This document shows, in pieces, positions 48,911 through 57,830 of a DNA stretch of 60,181 nucleotides; the first letter of the stretch is position 1; each line of letters starts with the position of its first letter. Source of the stretch: a virus; IMG/VR virus record IMGVR_UViG_3300025889_000126, positions 1-60,181 of that record. One strand, written 5' to 3'. The notes beneath the pieces were generated by a model. It was not told where the DNA came from and made no database searches. It was given only the letters and a program-made list of their open reading frames with translations. The position numbers and the translations under genes were made by a program.

Positions 48911-51346
48911 TTATCTAGGATTAAATTCTGCTAAATCAAATCCATCTAAACTATCTTCGTTGCTTTCAAAGTTCAGTGGAGGTAAGTTGTTTTTCCTCTG
49001 ATTGATGAGTTTTGACTGCTGAGTATTCTGAATACCTATGCGCTTATTCTTCTCCTCCTCTTTTTTATTCTCCCTGTTTGTCAGTAAACTTGACTGCATC
49101 TCATGTATCTTAACATTGTATTGGAACTCCTCTGCCATTAGCTTAGACTTGATGCCTGCCTCAAACTCCATCTTCTTCATCTGTCCCTCAATCTCTGCTT
49201 GGATAACCATTGTCTTTGACTGGGCCTCAAGCTGTATCTTTTGCACTGCCATCTCTGCTGCCATCTGCTGAGACTGCATCTGCTGCTGCGCCTGCATTGC
49301 CTGCTTTTGCATCATCATCTGCTCCATTCTCTCAGCGTTCTTAACTCGCTTGAGCTTCAGTAGCTGATTAGCTAGCTTGAGATTTTTAAGCTCTCTGATG
49401 TCAATAGCATCCTCAAGGTTTATGTCACCTTTAGACAATGCCACCTGTATATTGGCTTCGAGCTGTGCTTTCTGCTCTTCGTCAGGAGTAACCTCAATAA
49501 ATATACCAAAGTCATATAAGTATAAGTCCTTGATGTCATTTAGAATAGAGGTGTTGTATCTGCCAATTCTCATGGCAAAGTCCTCTTTGAAGTCTGCATA
49601 CTCCAAAACGTCAGACACCCTGTAGGTGATCGCCTCAGCTAATCTTCTATAGATAAATAGACCACTCTCAAGGATATGTCTTGTTGCTGTGTTTGAGTTG
49701 AGCGCTGCCATCTTCTGTAGACCAACCAAAGAGTTCGGGTCAGGCGTTGAGCCATCTCTCGCCTCATTAAGACCTGTTACGGTCCTAATCATGTCCATAT
49801 AGTGCTGGTAGTTAGCGATGAGCATTTGTGTCTTAGCTGCTCCTGAGTTTGACGTAAGCTGAGTGATTGGCACTCTAGCATTATTGAAGTCACCATCTTG
49901 AGTGAAGCTCCTACCGATAACACTACCTGTTTGAAAATAGAGCCTTAGTGCATCCTCAGGATTATATGCGGCACCTGTACCTAGGTCAACCTCATTAAGG
50001 CCGTCAGCGTCAATGAATACACCATCAGGGACTACTCTGTTAATTACCTGCTGTAGCTTTAGGTGAGTTATCTGAATCAAGTCAGCGAATGGTATCATCC
50101 TTCTAACCAATGACTCAATAACGCCCTTGTACATCCTTGGAGCGCAAGCCACATACATTGGCATTGCGTGTTGCGTTGACGACTTTGGCCTAACCATATT
50201 CTCAGCCATCTCCCATTTAATCAAGTAGTTGGTACCCATTACCATCACCCCTTCATACCATACGTCAATGGTCTTCTCGACCTTCTCGAAATTACCCTCT
50301 TCCATCATCTCTACCGGAGGATTAAACGTATCGTCCTTTGGTATCATCTTAACAGAACCATTCTCCGTTGTCTTTCTCTTATAGACTACCTTTTTGGTTG
50401 TCTTATAGTTAAAATATAACAGAGTGCAAGTGTCCCTACTAAACAAGCTATTCTCATAGAATCTTGCAACATTGTAGTAATCATACCATGATTGACTGTA
50501 TTGGGATATTTTTTGTAAATCATCTTTTGTTAGCTTTGGATTTATTTTGTATAGCTCTGTAAGAGGCACAGTTTTAATCTCGCCCCAATAGAAGCAGTCC
50601 TCAAAAAATGGGTCCTCAGTATAGCTATAGACTATATTAGCTGGGTCTACATATGAAATCCTTACACCTTCACCTAGCAAGAACTCATGCTTTGCCACTG
50701 CTATACCAAGCACAGTCATGTCATAGTCCAAACGCTTTCTTGTGTCGTAGTAGTGGTTCTCGTCAAATATTGTGTTTATTGCTACCTCCTCTGCTATCTC
50801 AATTGCAGGCTTGTAATTTATTTGCATATACAATGACAGCTCCTCGTCATTCTCAGGCAGCGTATTCGGGTCCGTAACAAATGGATTGGCACCTGTAAAC
50901 TTTTGGATCGTCTCAAATATTGGCTTACCAATCATCTGAGTCTCTATCATGTCCTGGTACTTATTACGCTTTGCCAATGACATAGCATCCTGTGCATATG
51001 CCTTTGGCTTGAATAATCTGTCAGCCATTCCATTCACTACGATGTCAACAAACTTTGGTATAACAGGAACAGGAGTCCAGTCTATATTCAAATAAGATAA
51101 ATCACCATCAATTGCCAGCTCATTTTTATATTTTGCTACTGACTGCTCACCCCTTGCGTAGAGTCTAAGCTTATGGAACTCTCTCCATCTGCTATAGTAT
51201 CTGCAAGATGTACCATCCTTTCTAAACCACTCATATTGAATTGCTTGTCCTACTTGTAGCCCATAGCTCTCTGATGCCTTCTCTGCGTCAGTTGCCCATT
51301 GGTTAGGGAAGTCCGAGTACTGTATGTCTATGATTATATCTTTCAT
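48911..51346 (-). CDS. Portal protein (811 aa)
   Basis: It follows the terminase gene by a 4-nt overlap and precedes the scaffold-like gene. Early residues contain YYSRWREFHKLRLYARGEQS and VPVIPKFVDIVVNGMADRLF, a typical portal start. A central DGVFIDADGLNEVDLG and IRTVTGLNEARDGSTPDPNS belong to the portal core. The C-terminus (about 675-780) is a Met/Gln coiled coil (MMMQKQAMQAQQQMQSQQMA), the barrel-like extension of large portals. It forms the DNA channel at the capsid vertex. Confidence 0.85.
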   Translation of the reverse strand: MKDIIIDIQYSDFPNQWATDAEKASESYGLQVGQAIQYEWFRKDGTSCRYYSRWREFHKLRLYARGEQSVAKYKNELAIDGDLSYLNIDWTPVPVIPKFVDIVVNGMADRLFKPKAYAQDAMSLAKRNKYQDMIETQMIGKPIFETIQKFTGANPFVTDPNTLPENDEELSLYMQINYKPAIEIAEEVAINTIFDENHYYDTRKRLDYDMTVLGIAVAKHEFLLGEGVRISYVDPANIVYSYTEDPFFEDCFYWGEIKTVPLTELYKINPKLTKDDLQKISQYSQSWYDYYNVARFYENSLFSRDTCTLLYFNYKTTKKVVYKRKTTENGSVKMIPKDDTFNPPVEMMEEGNFEKVEKTIDVWYEGVMVMGTNYLIKWEMAENMVRPKSSTQHAMPMYVACAPRMYKGVIESLVRRMIPFADLIQITHLKLQQVINRVVPDGVFIDADGLNEVDLGTGAAYNPEDALRLYFQTGSVIGRSFTQDGDFNNARVPITQLTSNSGAAKTQMLIANYQHYMDMIRTVTGLNEARDGSTPDPNSLVGLQKMAALNSNTATRHILESGLFIYRRLAEAITYRVSDVLEYADFKEDFAMRIGRYNTSILNDIKDLYLYDFGIFIEVTPDEEQKAQLEANIQVALSKGDINLEDAIDIRELKNLKLANQLLKLKRVKNAERMEQMMMQKQAMQAQQQMQSQQMAAEMAVQKIQLEAQSKTMVIQAEIEGQMKKMEFEAGIKSKLMAEEFQYNVKIHEMQSSLLTNRENKKEEEKNKRIGIQNTQQSKLINQRKNNLPPLNFESNEDSLDGFDLAEFNPR

Positions 51347-53589
51347 TTCATTATTTGACTTGTTAACCCATCGTTTGTATATCTAGCAAAGTTAATAATT
51401 ATTTTTGATTCTTTCTTTTCTGGCATATAAAGGTGTTTCTGATTTGCCATAATTGCTAATCCTGAGCTTATTGCAGCGTCAAATTTAGTCCTGTCATTTA
51501 TATCAAACTTTGCCCAATCTTCAAGTGTTCTTGTAAATGGCATATTGCCAATTACGTCAGGTTCTCTATATGCACCTGTATAATCAAATCCTATAAACTT
51601 CTCAATGTATGACTCGATTGCAGAAGCGTGAGACTGCTTGACATCCTCAGATGAGTTAGGTATACCACCTAGCTCTCGCTCTGTCTTTGTCAACTTATTC
51701 AACGGCTTATCTGGTCTGTTCATACAAAATCCTCTGTATCCTCTATTTTTAAAATGGTACAATAACCTTGGTTTATTATTCTCTATAAGTATTGGCATTC
51801 CGTAGTAAACGCAAGCCATAAGTATTTCTTCAAAAAATATCTCTGCTGTTTGTGGTCTTGCTATATATTCCAAAAAGAACTCATTAACTGGAGCATCATC
51901 CATATGAAACTTTGTCATCCCATGCAGCGATCCACTTGACCCTCTTCCTCCAACAACTGCTGAGATGTCATATGGGTCACAACCAAATGACCCTAAATGC
52001 TCATTACCTGGATGCTTAATTCCATTCCTTGTATGCACATTGTTCGCATAATGCGCAGGAGGGAACCAGCTAATTAAAAATCTTCCATGTTTATTTGGAC
52101 TCCATACAACCTTTGTGTCTTTAATTCCGTCTTTCCAAGAGAATGAACCTCTTGTCAAATATTGCTCCTTAATCAATGAGTCATTGTAATCAATTTGCTG
52201 ATATATCTTAGTCAGGTTAAATATCGCCTGTTTACTTTCATCTCTAAATGCATGGGACTCTGACCTTGGAAACTGACGATAGAATTCGTTCAGTGCATCG
52301 GCATCATTCTTTAGTGACGCTGCCTCATTCTCCCAATAGTCAATCGCTCCATTTGATATCTTGCCACCATCTACCCCCTCTATTGGCTTCTCAGGCTTTC
52401 TAAATACAGGCATACCGTACTTGTCAATAAAGCCCTCCATATTCCACTCCATTGGGATGAATAAGGAGTATAGCCCACTCTTTGTTTGACCATTGGCATT
52501 TCTATTCTCTACGTTTGAGTCATAGTACAAGGACTTGAAGTTATCACCACCTTTATTCAAGGCATTTGAGGTAGATCCCATCATACACTTGCCTATAATC
52601 TTACTACCTAAACGCAAACAAGTTTTTGTTACACGCCAATTATTCAGAATATTATTTGGTTTGACCCACTTACCCGATTCGTCATGCGCTAGGAATAATA
52701 ACTTCTCACCGTCATAGGAGTTCTCCTCAGTATTCTTCCAGTCAATAGTAGTATCCAATCCGACTATGTCATTGTTATTGACCTCATGCATATTCTTCTT
52801 GGTAATCTTTGATGCCGGAACACGGAACGCCAACTCTACCTTTGGCTTATCCATACCATCCATTATTGGCTTAAAGAAGAACGGCAGCTTGTTGTTGATT
52901 GGGACCACCTTATCTGTAAACATCTTCTTAGCATCGGCACCTGTCTTTGACAAAATACCTAATCGAGAATCCTTTGCTAGCGTTGCAAGATTTACACACT
53001 CTGAGGATGACATGAACGAGAAACCAGAACGTCTTATCTTGAGGTATATCATCCCGAAGCATCTTGGGTCCGCCTTGCAGGCCTCCCAAAATAAAAAGAA
53101 AATTCTATTCGCTTCTCGGAAGTCAGGATACCCAACGTCTATGCTTGACCATTGCAGGTACATATAATGAGACCCTGTGATATAACAAGGTTTACCGTTA
53201 TTCATGAACCAAAAACCTTGCTCACGATAATCGAACTCATCCTCTATATAGTCAACCCATTTATTTTTAAACTCGTTTGGCTTTTCATTCCATTGGAAGA
53301 TTGAGTTTATCTTCTCAAGTTCTCTAGGTATCGGAACACGCTCCCAATGTTGCTCTGCTTTTGAGTCGCTCCTTTTGCGGCAGTTCTCTGGCGCAGGAGG
53401 AAGGGCTATGTTCACCCCTGAGATATTTATAATTTCGCCTATCTGACCGTTCTTTGATATGACGACAATGTCATACTGCTCATTGTAGCCGTATAGCCAA
53501 GAGCGTACTCTGTTTTTATTAGTAATCGCATTCGAAGGAATTAAATCCTTCACGACATAATAAAGTTTATTTTGATCGTCTTTCTGCAA
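51343..53589 (-). CDS. terL: Terminase large subunit
   Basis: ATPase: a deviant Walker A KIRRSGFSFMSS (184-195), Walker B LLFLAHDESG (297-306) and a coupling-type motif GSTSNALNKGG (339-349). Nuclease: GCDPYDISAV (536-545), ILIENNKP (600-607) and a late acidic helix (SHASAIESYIEKFIG), in RNase-H-like order. The protein packages DNA into the prohead using ATP and cuts it. At 748 aa it is longer than most terminases because of a 140-residue N-terminal extension that includes a beta-rich segment. It overlaps the upstream small gene by 23 nt and the portal gene by 4 nt. Confidence 0.9.
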   Translation of the reverse strand: MQKDDQNKLYYVVKDLIPSNAITNKNRVRSWLYGYNEQYDIVVISKNGQIGEIINISGVNIALPPAPENCRKRSDSKAEQHWERVPIPRELEKINSIFQWNEKPNEFKNKWVDYIEDEFDYREQGFWFMNNGKPCYITGSHYMYLQWSSIDVGYPDFREANRIFFLFWEACKADPRCFGMIYLKIRRSGFSFMSSSECVNLATLAKDSRLGILSKTGADAKKMFTDKVVPINNKLPFFFKPIMDGMDKPKVELAFRVPASKITKKNMHEVNNNDIVGLDTTIDWKNTEENSYDGEKLLFLAHDESGKWVKPNNILNNWRVTKTCLRLGSKIIGKCMMGSTSNALNKGGDNFKSLYYDSNVENRNANGQTKSGLYSLFIPMEWNMEGFIDKYGMPVFRKPEKPIEGVDGGKISNGAIDYWENEAASLKNDADALNEFYRQFPRSESHAFRDESKQAIFNLTKIYQQIDYNDSLIKEQYLTRGSFSWKDGIKDTKVVWSPNKHGRFLISWFPPAHYANNVHTRNGIKHPGNEHLGSFGCDPYDISAVVGGRGSSGSLHGMTKFHMDDAPVNEFFLEYIARPQTAEIFFEEILMACVYYGMPILIENNKPRLLYHFKNRGYRGFCMNRPDKPLNKLTKTERELGGIPNSSEDVKQSHASAIESYIEKFIGFDYTGAYREPDVIGNMPFTRTLEDWAKFDINDRTKFDAAISSGLAIMANQKHLYMPEKKESKIIINFARYTNDGLTSQIMK

Positions 53590-53845
53590 AGCCTTGTTTT
53601 GAGTCTACTTTACTAATACCTCTCTCTATATAATCAAGAGATTCTTTCTCGGATTCTATTCTACTAAGTATTTCAAATGCGTCAAATATTGCCAATTTCT
53701 TGGATGCTGCTGCATTCTTTAACTTATCTGCCGATATATCGCCTTCCTCATGGGTTACAATACTTTCCTCTGCAACCTTTATCAATTCCTCTATGGCTTT
53801 ATATCCAGAGTTTATTATTTTAAGCTTTAGCTCTCTGTTGCTCAT
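53567..53845 (-). CDS. Probable terminase small subunit (92 aa)
   Basis: Helical protein (MSNRELKLKIINSGYKAIEE; AAASKKLAIFDAFEILSRIE) ending in a basic tail (KQGFAERRSK). It overlaps the large terminase gene, and its pattern matches short genes upstream of the large subunit in related phages. DNA recognition is inferred from position and basic tail; no clear helix-turn-helix is seen. Confidence 0.6.
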   Translation of the reverse strand: MSNRELKLKIINSGYKAIEELIKVAEESIVTHEEGDISADKLKNAAASKKLAIFDAFEILSRIESEKESLDYIERGISKVDSKQGFAERRSK

Positions 53846-54414
53846 ACCGGATTAAGTTTCATTGTCACAAAATGGTCATACATCCTATATAGCTTTTCAC
53901 CATCAATTTCAAATTCGTACTCACCGTTAGGGGCAAAGCACACGGTATCTCCTTCGTTGACACCTTTACTTCTTAGATATTCATTAGGGTACTTCATTAT
54001 ACCCATCAAAGGCTCTAATGTGAATGGCTTTACTATGTAGCTTTTCTCAGCAGGGACAGGCTTCACGAAACAATACCTATCATATGCATTCCACTTGCCA
54101 TCACTCTTATATAAAAAAAACTGCTCATCATCAATAAAGAACAGGTCTTCCTTAAAAAAGCTTTTACCACTTTTGCGTCTTCCCTTGATGTCATTGTAGA
54201 ACTTAAAGACATTGTGGTGGACGATTAAGGTGTCTCCTGGTCTTATTGGACCGCTGTAATCTATAGGTGTCTCTATAACCTCAGCATAACGATTTGAGAA
54301 CTTTGATTCCTCCTCAGAGGTATTAACAATGAACTCAACACCAGCTATACTTTTTGTGTTGTTATATCGACTCCCATTTACAGGCTTTACTATAAACTGA
54401 GTCGGTGATTTCAT
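53842..54414 (-). CDS. Tandem GroES-like (double Cpn10) protein (190 aa)
   Basis: Two Cpn10-like halves can be laid out by eye. Half 1: residues 6-118, with QFIVKPVNGSRY, RYAEVIETPIDYSGPIRPGD, TLIVHHN and IDDEQFFLY...YCFV. Half 2: residues 115-187, with CFVKPV, GIMKYP, GVNEGDTVCFAPNGEYEFEI and DGEKLYRMYDHFVTM. The GDT-(L/V)-x-F and (I/D)DGE-x-x-x strand pairs match GroES. The mobile loops are diverged. Plant plastid Cpn20 is a known double Cpn10. The gene sits next to the terminase and overlaps both neighbours, so a virion-assembly co-chaperone or an adapted structural role is possible. It is distinct from the single GroES at 2471-2728. Confidence 0.55.
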   Translation of the reverse strand: MKSPTQFIVKPVNGSRYNNTKSIAGVEFIVNTSEEESKFSNRYAEVIETPIDYSGPIRPGDTLIVHHNVFKFYNDIKGRRKSGKSFFKEDLFFIDDEQFFLYKSDGKWNAYDRYCFVKPVPAEKSYIVKPFTLEPLMGIMKYPNEYLRSKGVNEGDTVCFAPNGEYEFEIDGEKLYRMYDHFVTMKLNPV

Positions 54415-54635
54415 TAAAAATCTATATTAAATTCGATTGAAATTGGAATAGTATCATTAAACTCTTTCCACAGGACCACTTCCTGCTTCTTATTTACTAT
54501 GTAGATTCGAATAGATCCAGATTGGTCTCTTCTTATAAGATGAATCTCATTAGTGTCGCCTAAGACTTTCTGCCCGACAACATAATGCATTGCGTTCTTA
54601 TAATCAGCACCTATCGATATCTTCCTTACATCCAT
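54414..54635 (-). CDS. Hypothetical small beta-rich protein (73 aa)
   Basis: Beta-rich (KISIGADYKNAMHYVVGQKV; GSIRIYIVNKKQEVVLWKEF). No family is recognised. It touches both neighbours by single-base overlaps, within the operon between the tail fibre and the double Cpn10 gene. Confidence 0.6.
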   Translation of the reverse strand: MDVRKISIGADYKNAMHYVVGQKVLGDTNEIHLIRRDQSGSIRIYIVNKKQEVVLWKEFNDTIPISIEFNIDF

Positions 54636-55768
54636 TATCCTACCTTGTTAACTGTCAATATTACTGATGGTATAGCAGGGATTCCAACTATAGGAGCTGC
54701 ATCATAATGCAATTCTCCATTCATATTATTTGCATACCATCCTATTTGACAAAAAGATGATATTGTTTGAATGTCTACAAAGAAATTCCATGCAGCGACA
54801 GATAAATCCCCATTATTTTGAAGGGTTACTGCTGTTGTTGAGTTCGGAATTTCAAGACCATCTTTTACAAAGTAAATCCAAAATAAAGTTGCTCCTGCTC
54901 CACCTGTTTTTCTCAATTGCGCTGAGAATTGGATATTATAAATACCTGGGCTATTAAACGTTATTATAGTAGGATCTCCTAATCCGTCATTTATAATTGA
55001 TACCCCAAAAGATAAATCAGTAGAGTTAAACTTCATTAGTTCTTTGGTAAGTCCAAGTGTAGTTTGCGTTGTTGTATCATAAAACGATCCATATTCAGAT
55101 ATTAAATATCCTGGACTTGTCCATGTTGCTGGGAGTCCTGCCCCTTGACTTACAAGAACATCACCTAAGCTTCCAACACCCCCATTTGTTTTAAGCGCTT
55201 GACTTAGTTCTATCTCTTGACTACCATCATCAATATATATATAAGTTCCGTTAAATGCTGTATTATAATCACCAATATAGTAACTACTACTTGCAAAATC
55301 AATCAATAATCCTGATGCTGTAAATCCATTGTTTCCTATTACGAAGAAGTCACCAGAGAAGCATTGAATGCCTTGCATTATAACATCGTCTGTAGTTACC
55401 TCTAAGCTTTTAGATGTAAGCTTGTGAGTTCCTAAATCCACATCACCTATAGCTCCAGTATAAGGTACATAGGTTGTGGCTGCTGTGGCTACAGGCAAGT
55501 AAGAAGTATTATCAACTGAACCGTCAGCCATAAGAAATTCAGTACCTAACCCACCTACTTTTATAAATGCTGCGGCTGTAATGTCATTAACTCCTAAATC
55601 AACATTATACAATGCTCCTGTGTATGGAACATATGCAGTTGATCCAGGGAGTGATAATAAACTTCCTATGGTGAAATTCTTAGTGCTGTTCATGTCATTG
55701 ACATCGGTGCCAATGAGCATATCACCAAGAGCCGGTGACGTAGTAGAGTATGTACTTATCTTTGCCAT
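54635..55768 (-). CDS. Tail fibre / spike protein with YVPYTGA repeats (377 aa)
   Basis: Contains two copies of the fibre repeat YVPYTGA-x-x-(N/D)-VDLG (around residues 46-58 and 100-112), typical of trimeric shaft repeats in Bacteroidota phage fibres. A beta-rich C-terminal domain (about 245-377) looks like a TNF/C1q-like jelly-roll knob (GVSIINDGLGDPTIITFNSP; YNIQFSAQLRKTGGAGATLF). It probably binds host receptors. Confidence 0.8.
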   Translation of the reverse strand: MAKISTYSTTSPALGDMLIGTDVNDMNSTKNFTIGSLLSLPGSTAYVPYTGALYNVDLGVNDITAAAFIKVGGLGTEFLMADGSVDNTSYLPVATAATTYVPYTGAIGDVDLGTHKLTSKSLEVTTDDVIMQGIQCFSGDFFVIGNNGFTASGLLIDFASSSYYIGDYNTAFNGTYIYIDDGSQEIELSQALKTNGGVGSLGDVLVSQGAGLPATWTSPGYLISEYGSFYDTTTQTTLGLTKELMKFNSTDLSFGVSIINDGLGDPTIITFNSPGIYNIQFSAQLRKTGGAGATLFWIYFVKDGLEIPNSTTAVTLQNNGDLSVAAWNFFVDIQTISSFCQIGWYANNMNGELHYDAAPIVGIPAIPSVILTVNKVG

Positions 55769-55771
55769 TAT

Positions 55772-56005
55772 TTATGTTTTTTTAGTAACCTCCCCTGTTT
55801 GTAAATTTATAACAGAGTCTTGTCCATATTTTATAATTAACATTTTTTCATAATCAGAGAACTCTTGACGCATAGCATTTATTTGGCCTAGGATTCCTTG
55901 CTTATTTAATTCTAATTCTCCTAATGCCATCTTTGCTTTAGCAAATTCCGAATTCATTGCTTGAATTTTATCAAGCTCTTCTTGTAAAACGTAATTCTTT
56001 TCCAT
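55772..56005 (-). CDS. Coiled-coil small protein (77 aa)
   Basis: A helical heptad-like protein (QEELDKIQAMNSEFAKAKMA; IDAMRQEF-like INAMRQEFSDYEKMLIIKYG) ending in a short strand. Small coiled coils of this kind often accompany fibre genes. Role unknown. Confidence 0.6.
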   Translation of the reverse strand: MEKNYVLQEELDKIQAMNSEFAKAKMALGELELNKQGILGQINAMRQEFSDYEKMLIIKYGQDSVINLQTGEVTKKT

Positions 56006-56010
56006 TTGAT

Positions 56011-56469
56011 TTAATTTGAATTTCTTTTAATTGAACTGCCAAAATAATAACCGAATATTGAAATTACAATACCCTCTGTGATCCCGATAAGATGAATCCA
56101 TACCTCTTTGTTATCATCTGGTATTGTAAGATAAACTATTGCATAAATCATAAAACAAAATGACGCTAACCCTACCACGCCTGTAAGATAGAATAAAATA
56201 TCAAATTTATGAATTTTTGCTATTTCTATCTCTCTATTTCTTGCTGATTCTCTATCTTTAACCATCAGCTCTTCCATTTGCAATAATTCTTTTGATAGCA
56301 TTTCTTTATCTTCTGGGCTTAAATCATCAGATAAATTTATGAGATTCTTTACAATCCCTAAAGTACCATTACTTGGAAGTACATCTCCTATAGTTTGAAG
56401 TATTTTTGGAGCTTTTTCTGCAAGAAATTTCCCTACTTTTGTATCTCTAAATTTTTTTCTTGGTTTCAT
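56011..56469 (-). CDS. Holin-like protein with two C-terminal membrane helices (152 aa)
   Basis: I start at 56469 (MKPRKKFRDTKVGKFLAEKA), two bases after the upstream stop; the frame could extend to 56499. A helical acidic region (SPEDKEMLSKELLQMEELMV) precedes two membrane helices (IHKFDILFYLTGVVGLASFC-like at about 95-117 and GITEGIVISIFGYYFGSSIK at 128-147). The layout matches the 3TM/GTA-type holin family. It is adjacent to another membrane protein and a cell-wall enzyme, forming a lysis cassette. Confidence 0.65.
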   Translation of the reverse strand: MKPRKKFRDTKVGKFLAEKAPKILQTIGDVLPSNGTLGIVKNLINLSDDLSPEDKEMLSKELLQMEELMVKDRESARNREIEIAKIHKFDILFYLTGVVGLASFCFMIYAIVYLTIPDDNKEVWIHLIGITEGIVISIFGYYFGSSIKRNSN

Positions 56470-56470
56470 T

Positions 56471-56782
56471 TTAGTGTGCTTTTTCCATTCTTTCAACAAG
56501 ATTGAGAAGTTTTTTCATCATTGAAGTGTTATTCTCAATTACATGGTTATTTGACGCTACTGTTTCTAAAAGTTTTGATCTATCTTCAGATAAGTATTCT
56601 TCAAGTTTTTTCTCAAGTTCTTGTATCCTGTTCTCATTTTTCTTATGCCATACAAAAAATTGTTTCCCCATAAAGTAAATCAAGGCAATCATTAGAATGG
56701 CAAAAATGCCAAGTACCCCATAATTTGCTAAAGTATTTAAGTATGATGGGATTGTTTCAGATTGAAGAAAAAGTACGTTCAT
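56471..56782 (-). CDS. Membrane-anchored coiled-coil protein, holin/BhlA-like (103 aa)
   Basis: One membrane helix (YGVLGIFAILMIALIYFMGK, about 21-40) is followed by a long coiled coil (NENRIQELEKKLEEYLSEDR). The pattern resembles BhlA/UviB-type holins or a spanin-like part. It lies between the holin-like gene and the cell-wall enzyme cluster. Confidence 0.6.
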   Translation of the reverse strand: MNVLFLQSETIPSYLNTLANYGVLGIFAILMIALIYFMGKQFFVWHKKNENRIQELEKKLEEYLSEDRSKLLETVASNNHVIENNTSMMKKLLNLVERMEKAH

Positions 56783-56787
56783 GGTTC

Positions 56788-56979
56788 TTATATTTTATAT
56801 TCAATAATGGGGAGATATTTTACCCACCAACAATCAATATTGGTATTCTCATATATCTGATGCAAAGGTAATACCCATTGTCCATTTGATTCTAATATTG
56901 GTGTAAATTTTTTATACTCATCATAACATTTATTTGATAGGTAGTTTTTTTCATCCTCATCAAGTACCCCAACAAGCAT
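56788..56979 (-). CDS. Hypothetical small protein, paralogue of 57612-57830 (63 aa)
   Basis: Shares with the gene at 57612-57830 the order L-x-E-x-x-K-x-x-L, YDEY/YDED, F-x-PI, W, and WVKYLPIIEY/WVKDLPLIEY at the end. The two flank the peptidoglycan enzyme gene and look like an old duplication. Function unknown. Confidence 0.65.
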   Translation of the reverse strand: MLVGVLDEDEKNYLSNKCYDEYKKFTPILESNGQWVLPLHQIYENTNIDCWWVKYLPIIEYKI

Positions 56980-56980
56980 C

Positions 56981-57607
56981 TCATAGTTCTATTAGTGTAA
57001 AGTTTATTTTTTGATTTGGTTTAAATATTTTGATAGCTTCGAACCATCTTGAATCAGGAACAACCATACAACCTGCTGACCATTGGTCTACAATTGAACC
57101 TAAACCTCCCCTATGGAAGTTGATACCATACCAACCTTTGGTCTTAATTGTCTTATCAATAGTGGCGTTTTTATTCCCATCTCGGTATATTTCAACCGCT
57201 CCTGTTTGCATAAAGTAAGGCGCACCAAGCCAAAGAGATTTCCAATTTGCAGAAGTTGTAAAGGTATGAGATCCTATAACCTGCTGTTCAGCTGCAACCG
57301 CTGTGCCTGTAATACCTCCAACAGTAACAGGATTCTGAATCCAATAATTGCCAGCTTTAGTGCTGCAAGGCATAACCATGTCAGCTATTCTATCATTGAA
57401 TCGAATAACATAATCTGAATACTTATTATCAAATGTTTGCGACATTCTAATCCACACAAAGTCGTTAACAGGCTTCACCCACCCTCTGTCGTTACATTCA
57501 GCATCGATAAGCTGTTTAGTTGCTGCTAAACTAAGCGGACCAATTATGCCATCGATAGCACCTGAGTAATAGCCTTTGTCTTTGAGTATCTGTTGAAATG
57601 CTTTCAT
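56981..57607 (-). CDS. Peptidoglycan-acting enzyme: PG-binding domain plus YkuD-like (L,D-transpeptidase fold) domain
   Basis: I start at 57607 (MKAFQQILKDKGYYSGAIDG), just downstream of the preceding stop; an upstream frame to 57646 overlaps that gene. Residues 1-35 are a short peptidoglycan-binding motif (GYYSGAIDGIIGPLSLAATK). Residues 105-208 match the L,D-transpeptidase catalytic area: GINFHRGG with His165, then DQWSAGCMVV with SAGC and Cys180. In phages this fold may cut or reshape cross-links. It is a second cell-wall enzyme besides the SleB-type one, and no signal peptide is seen. Whether it lyses from the cytoplasm via a holin or sits in the virion is not decidable from sequence. Confidence 0.75.
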   Translation of the reverse strand: MKAFQQILKDKGYYSGAIDGIIGPLSLAATKQLIDAECNDRGWVKPVNDFVWIRMSQTFDNKYSDYVIRFNDRIADMVMPCSTKAGNYWIQNPVTVGGITGTAVAAEQQVIGSHTFTTSANWKSLWLGAPYFMQTGAVEIYRDGNKNATIDKTIKTKGWYGINFHRGGLGSIVDQWSAGCMVVPDSRWFEAIKIFKPNQKINFTLIEL

Positions 57608-57611
57608 TCTT

Positions 57612-57830
57612 TTAGTAAGGTAATGGTGGCGCAGGTTTAGGTACATATTCTATCAAAGGTAAATCTTTTACCCACATAAATTCAGGATTCACACAAAAAT
57701 CCATTTCTTCTGTGCTGATTATCCAGTTTTCCTCCAAGTCTTGGATAGGGTTAAAATAGCTGTCTTCATCGTAAAGCTGACCTATTAAGCTATCTTTTTG
57801 CGATTCTGTTAAAAGTCCTACGTATGTCAT
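57612..57830 (-). CDS. Hypothetical small protein, paralogue of 56788-56979 (72 aa)
   Basis: Begins MTYVGLLTESQKDSLIGQLY and ends WVKDLPLIEYVPKPAPPLPY. It matches its paralogue on the other side of the YkuD-like gene. The Pro-rich tail is absent from the paralogue. It overlaps the preceding gene by 4 nt. Confidence 0.65.
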   Translation of the reverse strand: MTYVGLLTESQKDSLIGQLYDEDSYFNPIQDLEENWIISTEEMDFCVNPEFMWVKDLPLIEYVPKPAPPLPY

